Assembly: GCF_024171725.1 (NCBI RefSeq)
Contig: NZ_JAMTCG010000003.1
Coordinates: 372,001-436,000 of the forward strand
Source: Williamsia serinedens
Lineage (GTDB): Bacteria; Actinomycetota; Actinomycetes; Mycobacteriales; Mycobacteriaceae
Direction of reading: 5' to 3'
Length of the DNA stretch: 64,000 nt
Below are positions 34,760 to 49,017 of this stretch, in pieces. A program made the position numbers and the translations under genes. How positions within the stretch are numbered: the first letter of the stretch is position 1; every line of letters starts with the position of its first letter. A model generated the notes under the pieces. It searched no databases, had not been told where the DNA came from, and saw only the letters and a list, made by a program, of their open reading frames with translations.

Positions 34760-36826
34760 GTGACCATCGACGCCCCTGCGCACCCGTCCTCCGCTGCGGC
34801 CGACGCCCCGGCGCCTGCCGACGGCGGCCTGCCGCCCGCCCGTCCCGTCGATCGCATCGCCCTCGCGGTCCTCCTCCTCGGCACCGCGGTCCTCTACCTG
34901 TGGGACATCACGATCAACGGGTCGGCCAACACGTTCTACGCCGGCGCCGCCTGGGCGGGGTCGAAGAGCTGGGAGGCCCTGTTCTTCGGCTCGATCGACC
35001 CGTCGAACTTCATCACCGTCGACAAGCCGCCGGTGTCGCAGTGGGTGATGGGTCTGTCCGGTCGCATCTTCGGCTACTCGAGCGCATCGCTGCTGATCCC
35101 CGAGGCCCTGATGGGCGTCGCGACCGTGGCGCTCGTCTACGCCGCGGTCACCCGGCTCGCCGGCCGTGGGGCGGGCCTGGTCGCCGGCACGGCGATGGCG
35201 CTGACGCCCGTCGCCGTGATGATGTTCCGCTTCGACAACCCCGACGCGGCGATGGTGCTGCTCATGACCGCCGCCGCCTACTGCACGGTCCGCGCGACGG
35301 CCGCGGCCTCGGCACGATGGCTCGCCCTGGCCGGCGTCGCAGTCGGGTTCGCGTTCCTCGCCAAGATGCTCGAGGGCCTCATGGTCCTGCCGGCCCTCGG
35401 GCTCGTGTACCTGATCGCGGCCCCGACGACCGTGCGCCGCAGGATCGTCCACCTCCTGGTCGCGACCGTCGCGATGATCGCCGCGGCCGGCTGGTACGTC
35501 CTCGTCACCATCCTCTGGCCGGCGTCGTCGCGGCCGTACATCGCCGGGTCGACGGACAACTCGTTCATGAACCTCGTGCTCGGCTACAACGGCCTGCAGC
35601 GCATCGAGGGCAAGGAGCACGCCGGCAACGCCGCACAGCGGTCGGTGATGAACTCCCCGCTCACCCACGAGCTCATGCAGCGGTTCGCCCGCACCGGCGG
35701 CAACCGCGGCGGCGGCATGTTCTCCGAGAACCCCGGCATCACCCGACTGTTCCAGGGTGAGTTCGGTGTCGAGATCTCCTGGCTGCTGCCCGCGGCACTC
35801 GTCGCGCTGATGGTCGGGCTGGTGCTGCGCGGTCGTGCGCCGCGCACCGACCTGGCCCGTGCCGGGTTCGTGCTCTCCGGTGCCTGGCTCCTCGTCGACG
35901 GGATCGTGCTGTCGTACATGAAGTCCAACCCCCACCCCTACTACTCGCTGGCGATCGCTCCGCCGATGGCGGCACTGGTGGGTCTCGGTGTGGCCCAGTG
36001 CGTCCGCGACCGCCACCGCATCACCGCCGTCCTCGGCGGCGCGGCCATCGTGGTCGCCGCCGGCGGGTGGTCGTTCGTGCTCATGCGTCGCGACCCGTCG
36101 TGGCAGTCGTGGCTGTCGTGGACGGTCGCCGTGCTGACGGTCGCCGCCGTCCTGACGATCGTCGTGATCGGGCTGGCGGGCGTCGGCGAGTCGTCGCGCG
36201 CGGGTCGCCGGACCGGGTTCGTCGTCGCCGCGGTCGCCGCCGTGATCGGCCTGGCCGGAATCGCGGCACCCGCGGCCTATTCCGCGGAGGTCGTGGCGAC
36301 GCCGCACACCGGGGGCAGCCCGTCGGCGGACCCGAGCACCGAGGACCGCGCGCACTCCCAGCACGACACCGGCGGGTTCGCCGCGTTCTTCGGCGGGACC
36401 ACCAGCGCACCGACCGAGCTGACCCGGACCCTGCAGGCGACCCACACACGGTGGGCCGCGGCGGTGAGCCGGTCGTCGACGGCAGCGGGTCTGGAGTTGT
36501 CCACGCGCACACCGATCATGGCGATCGGCGGCTTCACGGGCAGCGATCCCGCGCCGACACTCGCGCAGTTCCAGCGGTACGTCGCCGACGGCGACATCGG
36601 CTACTACATCAGCACCGGCACCACCGGTGAGCGCTCACGGGGTGGGTCGAGCGCCGCGGGCGCGCTGGGCCTCGACCCGAGCCAGGCCGACCAGGCGTCG
36701 CAGCTGTTGCGGCGCTTCGAGTCCGGTGGCGTGACCGGTCAGATCCAGGAGTGGGTGCAGAGCCACTACACCGGACACACCATCGGCAGCTACACGATCT
36801 ACGACCTGCGCACCCCGTCCCACTGA
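34760..36826 (+). CDS. Family 39-type glycosyltransferase (PMT/ArnT-like, GT-C)
   Basis: A 688-residue multi-spanning protein from GTG 34760. The first luminal loop contains NTFYAGAAWAGSKSWEALFFGSIDPSNFITVDKPPVSQWVMGL, the acidic and DKPP motif of bacterial PMT/ArnT-like enzymes. About 11-13 helices are followed by a soluble extracytoplasmic domain (about 500-688). Such enzymes move sugars from polyprenyl-phosphate carriers to proteins or envelope glycans; donor and acceptor are unknown. An upstream start is possible within 190 nt. The gene converges on purH across an R1 repeat. Confidence 0.87.
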   Translation: MTIDAPAHPSSAAADAPAPADGGLPPARPVDRIALAVLLLGTAVLYLWDITINGSANTFYAGAAWAGSKSWEALFFGSIDPSNFITVDKPPVSQWVMGLSGRIFGYSSASLLIPEALMGVATVALVYAAVTRLAGRGAGLVAGTAMALTPVAVMMFRFDNPDAAMVLLMTAAAYCTVRATAAASARWLALAGVAVGFAFLAKMLEGLMVLPALGLVYLIAAPTTVRRRIVHLLVATVAMIAAAGWYVLVTILWPASSRPYIAGSTDNSFMNLVLGYNGLQRIEGKEHAGNAAQRSVMNSPLTHELMQRFARTGGNRGGGMFSENPGITRLFQGEFGVEISWLLPAALVALMVGLVLRGRAPRTDLARAGFVLSGAWLLVDGIVLSYMKSNPHPYYSLAIAPPMAALVGLGVAQCVRDRHRITAVLGGAAIVVAAGGWSFVLMRRDPSWQSWLSWTVAVLTVAAVLTIVVIGLAGVGESSRAGRRTGFVVAAVAAVIGLAGIAAPAAYSAEVVATPHTGGSPSADPSTEDRAHSQHDTGGFAAFFGGTTSAPTELTRTLQATHTRWAAAVSRSSTAAGLELSTRTPIMAIGGFTGSDPAPTLAQFQRYVADGDIGYYISTGTTGERSRGGSSAAGALGLDPSQADQASQLLRRFESGGVTGQIQEWVQSHYTGHTIGSYTIYDLRTPSH

Positions 36827-36836
36827 CCGGTCCCGG

Positions 36837-36920
36837 CTGCCCAACAGACGGTTCCTACCGCCCAACAGGCGGCGTCTGCCGTCTGTTGGGCAGGCGGAAC
36901 CGTTCGTTGGGCAGGCGGAA
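36837..36920. repeat. 21-bp repeat family R1, locus B, with orientation switch and hairpin
   Basis: Two forward units (36840-36855, 36861-36872) are followed by two reverse units of exactly 21 bp (36879-36899, 36900-36920). CTGCCCAACAGACGG (36837-36851) pairs perfectly with 36879-36893, a 15-bp stem. It fills the gap between the convergent glycosyltransferase and purH genes and could be a bidirectional terminator. Confidence 0.85.
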
Positions 36921-36924
36921 CGGG

Positions 36925-38477
<1,553 letters not shown>

Positions 38478-38481
<4 letters not shown>

Positions 38482-39101
38482 GAGAAACGGGCCTTTCGTC
38501 CGTGGGAGGTGACGCCTCGGGTCACGAACGCCGCGACCGCCTGGACCAGCAGGACGTGTTCGACGCTCTTGATGCGGGAGTGCAGGGAGGCCTCGTCGTC
38601 GTCGGTGTCGATCATCACCGGCGCCTGCATGAGGATCGGCCCGGTGTCGACGCCGTCGTCGACGAGGTGGATGGTCGCCCCGGTCACCACCACACCGTGC
38701 TCCAGTGCGTCGGCGACGGCGTGCGCCCCCGGGAACGACGGCAGCAGCGCGGGGTGCGAGTTGAGGATCGTGCCGCCGAAGCGGGACAGGAACGTCGGGC
38801 CGAGGATCTTCATGAACCCGGCGGTCACGACGAGCGCCGGGCCGAACCGCGCGACGGCGTCGGTGATCGCGACGTCCCACGCCGCGCGGTCGGGATGGTC
38901 CGCGAGCGCGCACCGCACGACGGGGATGTCAAAGCGGGCGGCGACATCCTCGGCGCGGCACGGGCGATCGACGACGACCGCCACGACGCGGGCCGGATAG
39001 GACTCGTCCGCGGCGGCGGTGAGCAGTGCCGTCAGCAACGTCCCGGTGCCCGAGGCCAGCACCACGACGGGTGCCCGCTCGGCGGGGGGCGTGGCGTTCA
39101 G
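38478..39101 (-). CDS. purN: Phosphoribosylglycinamide formyltransferase (start uncertain)
   Basis: An about 207-residue GART using N10-formyl-THF. Motifs are [16 protein letters not shown], the catalytic [15 protein letters not shown] and [13 protein letters not shown]. No ATG, GTG or TTG exists near the expected start. The best ribosome site, GAGGAG at 39108-39113, is six bases before CTG 39101, which is chosen here. GTG 39065 would give 195 residues but cut into the first strand. A TAGGCT -10 hexamer lies upstream near 39145. The stop overlaps purH. Confidence 0.9.
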
Positions 39102-39195
39102 GACGATCTCCTCGCGGCGGGCGGCTGTCGGACACGACGAGCCTAAACCGGGCGAGGAGACGCTCGGCGGGCCGGGTGAGGTGTCCGAGCGGCGG

Positions 39196-40659
39196 TCAGC
39201 GCCGGTGGTCGTCCCACCGGTCGTCGCGGCGCGCGTCGTCCCAGGGGTCGTCGTCGCGATCGTGGTCGGCGAAGACCAGCGCCGCCGGCGCGCGCCGGGG
39301 CGCGTCGTCCGGGTCGATGTCGACGGTGGGGCTGTCGTCGGCGGGGATCTGCGGGCTGTCCTGCGGGAGGTCTGCGGGGAGGTCGTCCGGCTGGCCGTCC
39401 CACGCGTCGGTCTCGTCGTCCCGGTCGTCGACGGCGTCCTCGTCCCACGCGTGCCGTCGGAGCTCGCGACGCGTCGACGGGAGCGCGACCCGCACGAGGG
39501 CCACGACGACACCGATCAGGAACCACCAGCCGAAGGTGAACAGCCCGGCCGCCGGGATGGTGGCGCCCGCGGTCCCCATCTCGCCGAGCGTGCCGCCGGC
39601 GAGCCAGGTCAGCACGACCATCGCGATCGCCATGAGGCCGCCGATCGCGGCGGCGAGGCGGAGCGCCGGGAGCAGCCCCCGGAACGGTGTGCGGACCGCG
39701 GTGACCACCGCTGCGACGGCGGTGAGGACGAGGACGACCGGCGCCAGCGTCGCGGCGCCGGTCGGGACGACGGCCAGGATCGGCAGCGGCGGCAGGGAGC
39801 CCGGGGTCGCCGCGAACAGGTCGCCGCCGGCGGGACCGACATGGGCGGCAGCGCCGACGAGCACCGCGGCGGCCCCGACGATGGCGTTGGGGAGGTACAG
39901 GATCGACAGCACCGTCAGTCCGATGCCGCCGACGACCCCGTGACCGGTGGCGACCAGGTCACCGAGGGCATCCCACCGCCAGAGCAGGCGGCCCACGACG
40001 AGCAGACCGCCGGCCGACAGCAGCGCGAGAAGTCCGATCGCGGCCCCGCGCAGCGCGGTCGGCGCCCACGGAGCCGCGCCCAGCACCTCGCGAAGACGGG
40101 GTGCGGAGGGGTCCGATCGGCGTGCCCACAGCACTCCGACACCGGCGCCGATGCCGTGGACGGCGATCGTCGCGCCGAGGGCGACGGCGACGTTCGGCAC
40201 GCCGACGGTGACGACCGTGGAACCGTCCATCACGAGGGCGAGAGCGATGACGGTGATGACCAGCGGACCGGCGACGGCCGCGAGCACGACGGCCGTGACG
40301 TCGGAGCGGGACCGTCGGGACGCGGCGCGCGCGGTCACCCGCGCGACGGCGGCGACGATGCCGATGGTCGGCAGCAGCGGGAGGACGCCGACGGTGACCT
40401 CGCTGACCGTCACCGGGACCTGATGTGCGGCGAGCCAGACCGCGCCGACGGCAGCGGTCAGACCGGTCATCCCGCCGTCGGAGGTCAGCAGGGTGAGCGC
40501 GACGAGGACCGCGATGCCGATGAGCACCGTGGCCCCCACGGCGAACGCGACGACGACGAGCTCGCGGGTGGACCCCGCGGACCGCGCAGCGGAGAGTCGT
40601 TGCGCGCGTCGGAGTTCCCGCAGTCGGGTGGACAGGCCGGCGCCGGTGGAGGTGACCAT
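39196..40659 (-). CDS. perM: DUF6350 / PerM-like integral membrane protein of cell division
   Basis: A 487-residue protein with about 9-11 hydrophobic helices between residues 35 and 400 and an acidic Asp-rich cytoplasmic tail (RRHAWDEDAVDDRDDETDAW, repeated DDD). It sits between the DUF5336 gene and purN, the place of M. tuberculosis Rv0955 (perM), which is linked to divisome stability and persistence. The start is either GTG 40662 or ATG 40659; the ATG is used. No enzymatic motif is seen. Confidence 0.82.
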   Translation of the reverse strand: MVTSTGAGLSTRLRELRRAQRLSAARSAGSTRELVVVAFAVGATVLIGIAVLVALTLLTSDGGMTGLTAAVGAVWLAAHQVPVTVSEVTVGVLPLLPTIGIVAAVARVTARAASRRSRSDVTAVVLAAVAGPLVITVIALALVMDGSTVVTVGVPNVAVALGATIAVHGIGAGVGVLWARRSDPSAPRLREVLGAAPWAPTALRGAAIGLLALLSAGGLLVVGRLLWRWDALGDLVATGHGVVGGIGLTVLSILYLPNAIVGAAAVLVGAAAHVGPAGGDLFAATPGSLPPLPILAVVPTGAATLAPVVLVLTAVAAVVTAVRTPFRGLLPALRLAAAIGGLMAIAMVVLTWLAGGTLGEMGTAGATIPAAGLFTFGWWFLIGVVVALVRVALPSTRRELRRHAWDEDAVDDRDDETDAWDGQPDDLPADLPQDSPQIPADDSPTVDIDPDDAPRRAPAALVFADHDRDDDPWDDARRDDRWDDHRR

Positions 40660-40740
40660 CACCCCTCAGGGTCGCACCACCCCACCGGCGCCGGTGTCAG
40701 GCGCGCCGAGCAGCGCCCGGACGCGTCGGGCCGTGGCTTG

Positions 40741-44366
<3,626 letters not shown>

Positions 44367-44372
44367 CGCGAC

Positions 44373-44406
44373 ATCATCCCCCGGCCCGCCGAGTGACAGC
44401 GGTCAC
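44373..44406. promoter_or_regulatory. aacS promoter (GATGAT) and Crp/GlxR-like palindrome
   Basis: GATGAT lies at 44378-44373 on the minus strand, six bases before the aacS GTG. GTGACAGCGGTCAC (44393-44406, GTGA-N6-TCAC) covers the -35 region. For the opposite gene a TACGGT -10 is at 44416-44421. Confidence 0.5.
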
Positions 44407-44505
44407 GTCGCGACATACGGTGTGGACACCGACACACAACACTCCGGCCCCACGCTCACCACCCCGAGCACAGGCCGGACACATATGAGCAGGCCAGGAG
44501 ACCCC

Positions 44506-47500
44506 ATGACCCTCACGACCGAACCCACACCGCAGGGCGGCGACGCCCCGCAGCCGCGTGCGCGGTACTCCCTCGACGACCGCTACACGCGCTCGTCGGG
44601 CACCGTCTACCTGACGGGCATCCAGGCGCTGGTCCGCATGATCGGTGACCGCGCCCGCATCGACCGCCGCGCCGGTCTGCACACCGCCTCCTTCGTCTCC
44701 GGCTACGAGGGCTCCCCCCTCGCCGGCTTCGATCTCGAACTCGCCCGCCGTCGTGCCCTGCTCGCCCCGCTCGACGTCACGCACCGGCCCGCCCTCAACG
44801 AGGAGCTCGGCGCCACCTCCGTCATGGGCTCCCAGGTGGCCGCGCGCGTCGCCTCACTCGCCCCGACGGCCGACGGCACGCCCCGGGACGGCGTCGTCGG
44901 CTACTGGTACGGCAAGGCACCCGGCCTCGACCGCGCCTCCGACGCGCTGCGGCACGCGAACCTCATCGGCACCCACCATCGCGGCGGCGCGGTCGCGCTC
45001 GTCGGCGACGACCCCGGCGCGAAGAGCTCGACGGTCCCGTGCGCGTCGGAGATGGCCCTGGCCGACCTCTACATGCCGGTCCTCTATCCCGCCGACTCGC
45101 AGGACATCCTCGACTTCGGTGTCCATGCGGCAATCATGTCGCGGGTCTCGGGACTGTGGACGTCGCTGAAGATCTCGGCCCACGTCGCCGACGGAGCGTC
45201 CACCGCCGAGGTCTCGCCCGACCGCATCGTCCCCGACCTCGGGGCACTCGGCGACAGCCCCCACATCCCCAGCGGTCGCCTGCTCGGCGCGGAGCTGATG
45301 GAGCTCGAGCAGAACCAGCTGACCATCCGCAAGCCGCGCGCGGAGGAGTACGCGCGGCTGAACAGGCTGAACCGCATCGTGCAGCGGACCGCCGACGACC
45401 GCATAGGCATCGTCGCCGCCGGCAAGACCTATCTCGACGTGCGGGAGGCCTTGCGGCTCATCGGGATCGGCGACGACGAGCTCGGCCACCTCGGCATCCG
45501 CATCCTCAAGCTCGGGATGGTCTACCCGTTCGAGCGCTCGATCCTCGACGAGTTCGTGTCCGGTCTCGACGAGATCATCGTCGTCGAGGAGAAGCGCGAC
45601 TTCATCGAGACGATGATGCGCGACATCCTCTTCGACCGCGCCCGCGCCGGTGGGCTCGCGTCGATCGTCGGCAAGACCGACGAGCAGGGCGCCACCCTGT
45701 TCTCCCGCTTCGGCGAACTCGACGTCGACGCGGTCACCCGAGGTCTCGCGAACCGACTCGCCCGCGTGCACCACGTGCCCGCCGCCGAGGCCTGGCTGGA
45801 GCGACAGAGCCGTCGGCGCACCCGCATCGAACTCCCGCTCGCGGTGCGGACGCCCTACTTCTGCTCGGGCTGCCCGCACAACACTTCCACCAAGGTCACC
45901 CCCGACACCCTCGTCGGCGCCGGGATCGGCTGTCACGCCATGGTCCTGCTGATGGATCCCGCGCAGGTCGGGGACATCACCGGCGTCACCCAGATGGGCG
46001 GCGAAGGCGCCCAGTGGCTGGGCATCGCGCCGTTCGTCGGCGAGCAGCACTTCGTGCAGAACGTCGGCGACGGCACCTTCATGCACTCCGGGTCGCTCGC
46101 GCTGCGCGCGGCGGTGGCCTCCGGCGAGCGCATCACCTACAAGCTGCTCCACAACGGCACCGTGGCGATGACCGGCGGTCAGGACGCGGTCGGTGCGCGC
46201 GGGCTCGGCGAGCTCACCCGACTCCTCGTGGCGGAGGGCGTGTCCCGCGTCGTCGTCACCTCCGACGACCCCGACCGCACCCGGACACTCGACCTCGCGC
46301 CGGGCGTCTCGGTCCGCCACCGCGACGACATGCTGGCAGTGCAGACCGAACTCGCCGCCGTCGACGGCGTGACGGTTCTGGTGCACGACCAGCACTGCGC
46401 CGCCGAGAAGCGCCGTGGCCGCAAGCGGGGTACGACCCCCACCCCGACGACCCGCGTGATGATCAACGAGCGCATCTGCGAGGGCTGCGGCGACTGCGGG
46501 CAGAAGAGCAACTGCCTGTCGGTGCACCCGGTCCAGACCGAGTTCGGCCGCAAGACCCGCATCGACCAGAGCTCCTGCAACCTCGACATGTCCTGCCTGG
46601 ACGGCGACTGCCCGTCGTTCGTCACCGTCACCCCCGGATCGGGCGTCTCCCGTCGCCGCGTCGCGGACATCGGTGTCGACGTGCTCCCGGTGGCGCCGGC
46701 GGCATCGTCGAGGTTGTCGGAGCACGGGTTCCGGATGCGGACCACGGGCATCGGCGGCACCGGCGTGGTCACCGTCAGCCAGGTGCTCGCGACCGCGGCC
46801 TCGCTCGACGGCCTGCACGCCCGCACCGTCGACATGACCGGCCTGGCACAGAAGGGCGGGGCCGTCGTCGGCGACCTGAAGCTCGCGACGCGTCCGCACG
46901 TCGACCAGGCCGCGAAGGTCGCAACGGGTGACTGCGACCTCTACCTCGCCTGCGACCCGCTCGTCGGCGTCGACCCGGTGAACCTCAGGGTCGCCGATCC
47001 CGAGCTGACCGTCGCCGTCGTGTCGACCAGCGAGATCCCCACCGGCGCCATGGTGATCGACACCGCGGTCGGGTTCCCGGCGCGGTCGAGCATCGTCGAC
47101 CGGGTGACCGAACACGTCGCGCGGGCGATCTTCGTCGATGCGGCCGCGACCGCCACCGCCCTGTTCGGGGACGAGCAGTTCGCGAACATGCTGATGGTCG
47201 GCGTCGCATATCAGACCGGCGCCCTGCCGATCTCGGCCGCGGCGATCGAACGAGCCATCGGGGTGAACGGCGTCGCCGTCGACGCCAACGTCCAGGCGTT
47301 CCGCCGCGGGCGCCAGCTCGCCGCCGACCCCGAGGCGGTCACGGCCGCCGTCGACGCACTGCGGCCCCCTGCGCCGCTGAGCGAGCCGTCGGTGTTCGCG
47401 CGTGAGCAGATCGCTCGCTTCGGTGACCTCGACGAGGATCTGCGCTCGGCTCTGCTGACCCGGGTCGACGATCTGGTCGGCTACCAGAGCGAGCGCTACG

Positions 47501-48066
47501 CACGGCGATACGTCGACGACGTCCACGGGCTGTTTGTCGCCGAGCAGCGACTGGGGTCCGTGGCGGTGACCGGTGCGGCGGTACGCGGTCTGCACAAGCT
47601 GATGGCCTACAAGGACGAGTATGAGGTGGCCCGCCTGTCCGCCGACGACGAGTTCGCGCGCGAGGTCGCCGCCACGTTCGGTGACGACGCTCGCGTCGCC
47701 GTCCGGCTGCACCCGCCTGCGCTGCGCGCCATGGGCATGCGTCGCAAGATCGCGCTCGGACCGACCACGCAGAAGGCGCTGCACGGCCTGGCACGGTTCA
47801 AGCGGCTCCGCGGCACCGTACTCGACCCGTTCGGCCGCACCGAGATCCGACGCACCGAGCGCGACCTCGTCGACGAGTACCGGGCACTGGTCGCATGCGT
47901 CACGTCGGCGATCGCCGACGGCGGCGTCGGGGACGAGGACCTCACGGCCGCGGCCGCGCTCCTCGCCCTGCCCGACATGGTCCGTGGGTACGAGGACATC
48001 AAGATGGCCAACGTCGCCCGGTACCGCGAGGAGGTCGCCGCGCAGCGGCAGCGCCTCGGAATCTGA
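44506..48066 (+). CDS. Indolepyruvate:ferredoxin oxidoreductase family protein (fused alpha-beta-gamma form)
   Basis: A 1186-residue fused 2-ketoacid:ferredoxin oxidoreductase from ATG 44506 (AGGAG at 44495-44499; ATG 44485 is an alternative). The N-terminal pyrimidine domain (SGYEGSPLAGFDLEL) is followed by a TPP domain (PYFCSGCPHNTST, GDGTFMHSGSLALRAAV), an iron-sulfur segment (NERICEGCGDCGQKSNCLSVHP, SCLDGDCPSF), the gamma domain (TTGIGGTGVVTVSQVLATAASLDG) and a DUF6537-type tail. It decarboxylates aryl or branched 2-keto acids to acyl-CoA, reducing ferredoxin. Divergence from aacS suggests a shared role in amino-acid catabolism. Confidence 0.93.
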   Translation: MTLTTEPTPQGGDAPQPRARYSLDDRYTRSSGTVYLTGIQALVRMIGDRARIDRRAGLHTASFVSGYEGSPLAGFDLELARRRALLAPLDVTHRPALNEELGATSVMGSQVAARVASLAPTADGTPRDGVVGYWYGKAPGLDRASDALRHANLIGTHHRGGAVALVGDDPGAKSSTVPCASEMALADLYMPVLYPADSQDILDFGVHAAIMSRVSGLWTSLKISAHVADGASTAEVSPDRIVPDLGALGDSPHIPSGRLLGAELMELEQNQLTIRKPRAEEYARLNRLNRIVQRTADDRIGIVAAGKTYLDVREALRLIGIGDDELGHLGIRILKLGMVYPFERSILDEFVSGLDEIIVVEEKRDFIETMMRDILFDRARAGGLASIVGKTDEQGATLFSRFGELDVDAVTRGLANRLARVHHVPAAEAWLERQSRRRTRIELPLAVRTPYFCSGCPHNTSTKVTPDTLVGAGIGCHAMVLLMDPAQVGDITGVTQMGGEGAQWLGIAPFVGEQHFVQNVGDGTFMHSGSLALRAAVASGERITYKLLHNGTVAMTGGQDAVGARGLGELTRLLVAEGVSRVVVTSDDPDRTRTLDLAPGVSVRHRDDMLAVQTELAAVDGVTVLVHDQHCAAEKRRGRKRGTTPTPTTRVMINERICEGCGDCGQKSNCLSVHPVQTEFGRKTRIDQSSCNLDMSCLDGDCPSFVTVTPGSGVSRRRVADIGVDVLPVAPAASSRLSEHGFRMRTTGIGGTGVVTVSQVLATAASLDGLHARTVDMTGLAQKGGAVVGDLKLATRPHVDQAAKVATGDCDLYLACDPLVGVDPVNLRVADPELTVAVVSTSEIPTGAMVIDTAVGFPARSSIVDRVTEHVARAIFVDAAATATALFGDEQFANMLMVGVAYQTGALPISAAAIERAIGVNGVAVDANVQAFRRGRQLAADPEAVTAAVDALRPPAPLSEPSVFAREQIARFGDLDEDLRSALLTRVDDLVGYQSERYARRYVDDVHGLFVAEQRLGSVAVTGAAVRGLHKLMAYKDEYEVARLSADDEFAREVAATFGDDARVAVRLHPPALRAMGMRRKIALGPTTQKALHGLARFKRLRGTVLDPFGRTEIRRTERDLVDEYRALVACVTSAIADGGVGDEDLTAAAALLALPDMVRGYEDIKMANVARYREEVAAQRQRLGI

Positions 48067-48083
48067 TCCGTCCGTGACCGCGG

Positions 48084-48099
48084 CGAGACCCAGGTCTCG
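48084..48099. promoter_or_regulatory. Palindrome between the ferredoxin oxidoreductase and heliorhodopsin genes
   Basis: CGAGACC (48084-48090) and GGTCTCG (48093-48099) flank CA. A further GGAGACC lies near 48119-48125. It may be a terminator for the upstream gene or an operator for heliorhodopsin, about 60 nt before its -10. Confidence 0.4.
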
Positions 48100-48148
48100 A
48101 TCGCCCGGCGGTGTCGTCGGAGACCTGTACCGCCGACCGGGGCGGGCA

Positions 48149-48154
48149 TAGCGT
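48149..48154 (+). promoter_or_regulatory. -10 element (TAGCGT) of the heliorhodopsin gene
   Basis: TAGCGT, then seven bases, then ATG 48162, with no ribosome site. The hexamer equals that of the AAA+ gene promoter. Confidence 0.5.
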
Positions 48155-48161
48155 CCACCGC

Positions 48162-48932
48162 ATGACTGCGATCGCGAGCGGCGTGACCGACGAACGACTG
48201 GCAGGCCTGTGGCGGTGGAACATCGGGCTGACGGTCCTGCACGCCGCGCAGGCGGTCGCGGTGCTCGTGCTGGCGAACGGGTTCTCCATCACCGTCACCT
48301 CCACGTTCCCCGTCGGGCCGCCGGGTACCGCCCCGCCCGCCCCGGAGAAGTTGTTCGACGTCTCGATCGGCGTCGCGATCGCGGTGTTCCTCGCCCTGGC
48401 CGCGATCGACCACCTCGTCACCGCGACGGTCGGGCGCAGGCTCTACGAGAACGACCTCCGTCGCGGGATCAATCGGTTCCGATGGATCGAGTACTCGGTC
48501 AGCGCGTCGATCATGATCGTGCTGATCGCCTTCTACTTCGGCGTCACCAACATCGACGCGGTGATCGCGGTGTTCGGCGCGAACGTGGCGATGATCCTGT
48601 TCGGCTGGCTGCAGGAGCGCGCCAACCCACCCGGCCGCGAGCACACCACGATGCTGCCGTTCTGGTTCGGCTGCGTCGCCGGCGTCGTGCCGTGGATCGT
48701 CATCGTCGTCAACTTCGTCGGCGCGGGCAGTCGCGTCCCCGGGTTCGTCGTCGGGGTGTTCGTGTCCCTGCTGATCTTCTTCTCGACCTTCGCGGTCAAC
48801 CAGTGGTTGCAGTACCGCCAGATCGGTCCGTGGCGCAGCTACGCCTTCGGCGAGAAGTCCTACCTCGTGCTCAGCCTGATCGCGAAGTCACTCCTGGCCT
48901 GGCAGATCTTCGGCGGATCGTTGGCGTCGTGA
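48162..48932 (+). CDS. Heliorhodopsin
   Basis: A 256-residue seven-helix protein that I recognise as heliorhodopsin. The retinal Schiff-base lysine is Lys242 in helix 7 (LVLSLIAKSLLAWQIF, the hallmark SxxxK region). The counterion candidate is Glu110 in WIEYSVSASIMIVLIAFY. His27 (VLHAAQ) and His84 (AIDHLV) lie in helices 1 and 2. These match Glu107, Lys241, His23 and His80 of the reference heliorhodopsin 48C12 with offsets of one to four residues. Heliorhodopsins are inverted type (N-terminus inside), bind retinal, have slow photocycles and no accepted ion-pump role. No retinal-synthesis gene lies in the window. The promoter is nearly leaderless. Confidence 0.93.
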   Translation: MTAIASGVTDERLAGLWRWNIGLTVLHAAQAVAVLVLANGFSITVTSTFPVGPPGTAPPAPEKLFDVSIGVAIAVFLALAAIDHLVTATVGRRLYENDLRRGINRFRWIEYSVSASIMIVLIAFYFGVTNIDAVIAVFGANVAMILFGWLQERANPPGREHTTMLPFWFGCVAGVVPWIVIVVNFVGAGSRVPGFVVGVFVSLLIFFSTFAVNQWLQYRQIGPWRSYAFGEKSYLVLSLIAKSLLAWQIFGGSLAS

Positions 48933-49017
48933 CGACCCCCTCGGGAATTAGTTGGGGTTTACACGTAGTTGTAGCATGCACTCATACTTTTCCCGGATCG
49001 GATGAAGGGACTCTGCG
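48933..49017. promoter_or_regulatory. AT-rich promoter region of the ABC-2-like gene
   Basis: This 85-nt gap is the least GC-rich intergenic stretch nearby, with TTTACACG near 48957, TAGCAT near 48971 and CATACT near 48983 as candidate promoter elements. An AAGGGA ribosome site lies about ten bases before ATG 49018. No operator was recognised. Confidence 0.4.

Noticed and set aside
34565-36445. A long minus-strand extension upstream of the orphan mce gene, antisense to the glycosyltransferase
   Set aside because: Only the part from ATG 34564 has Mce features; the rest is an Arg/Gly/His-rich mirror of the glycosyltransferase.
44854-47784. A 976-codon minus-strand frame opposite the ferredoxin oxidoreductase
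   Set aside because: The opposite strand encodes clear catalytic motifs; this frame is compositional and has none.
48162-48932. Type I proton-pumping rhodopsin
   Set aside because: The helix-3 proton-acceptor/donor pattern (DTE/DTD) is absent; Glu110 and the helix-7 sequence match heliorhodopsin.
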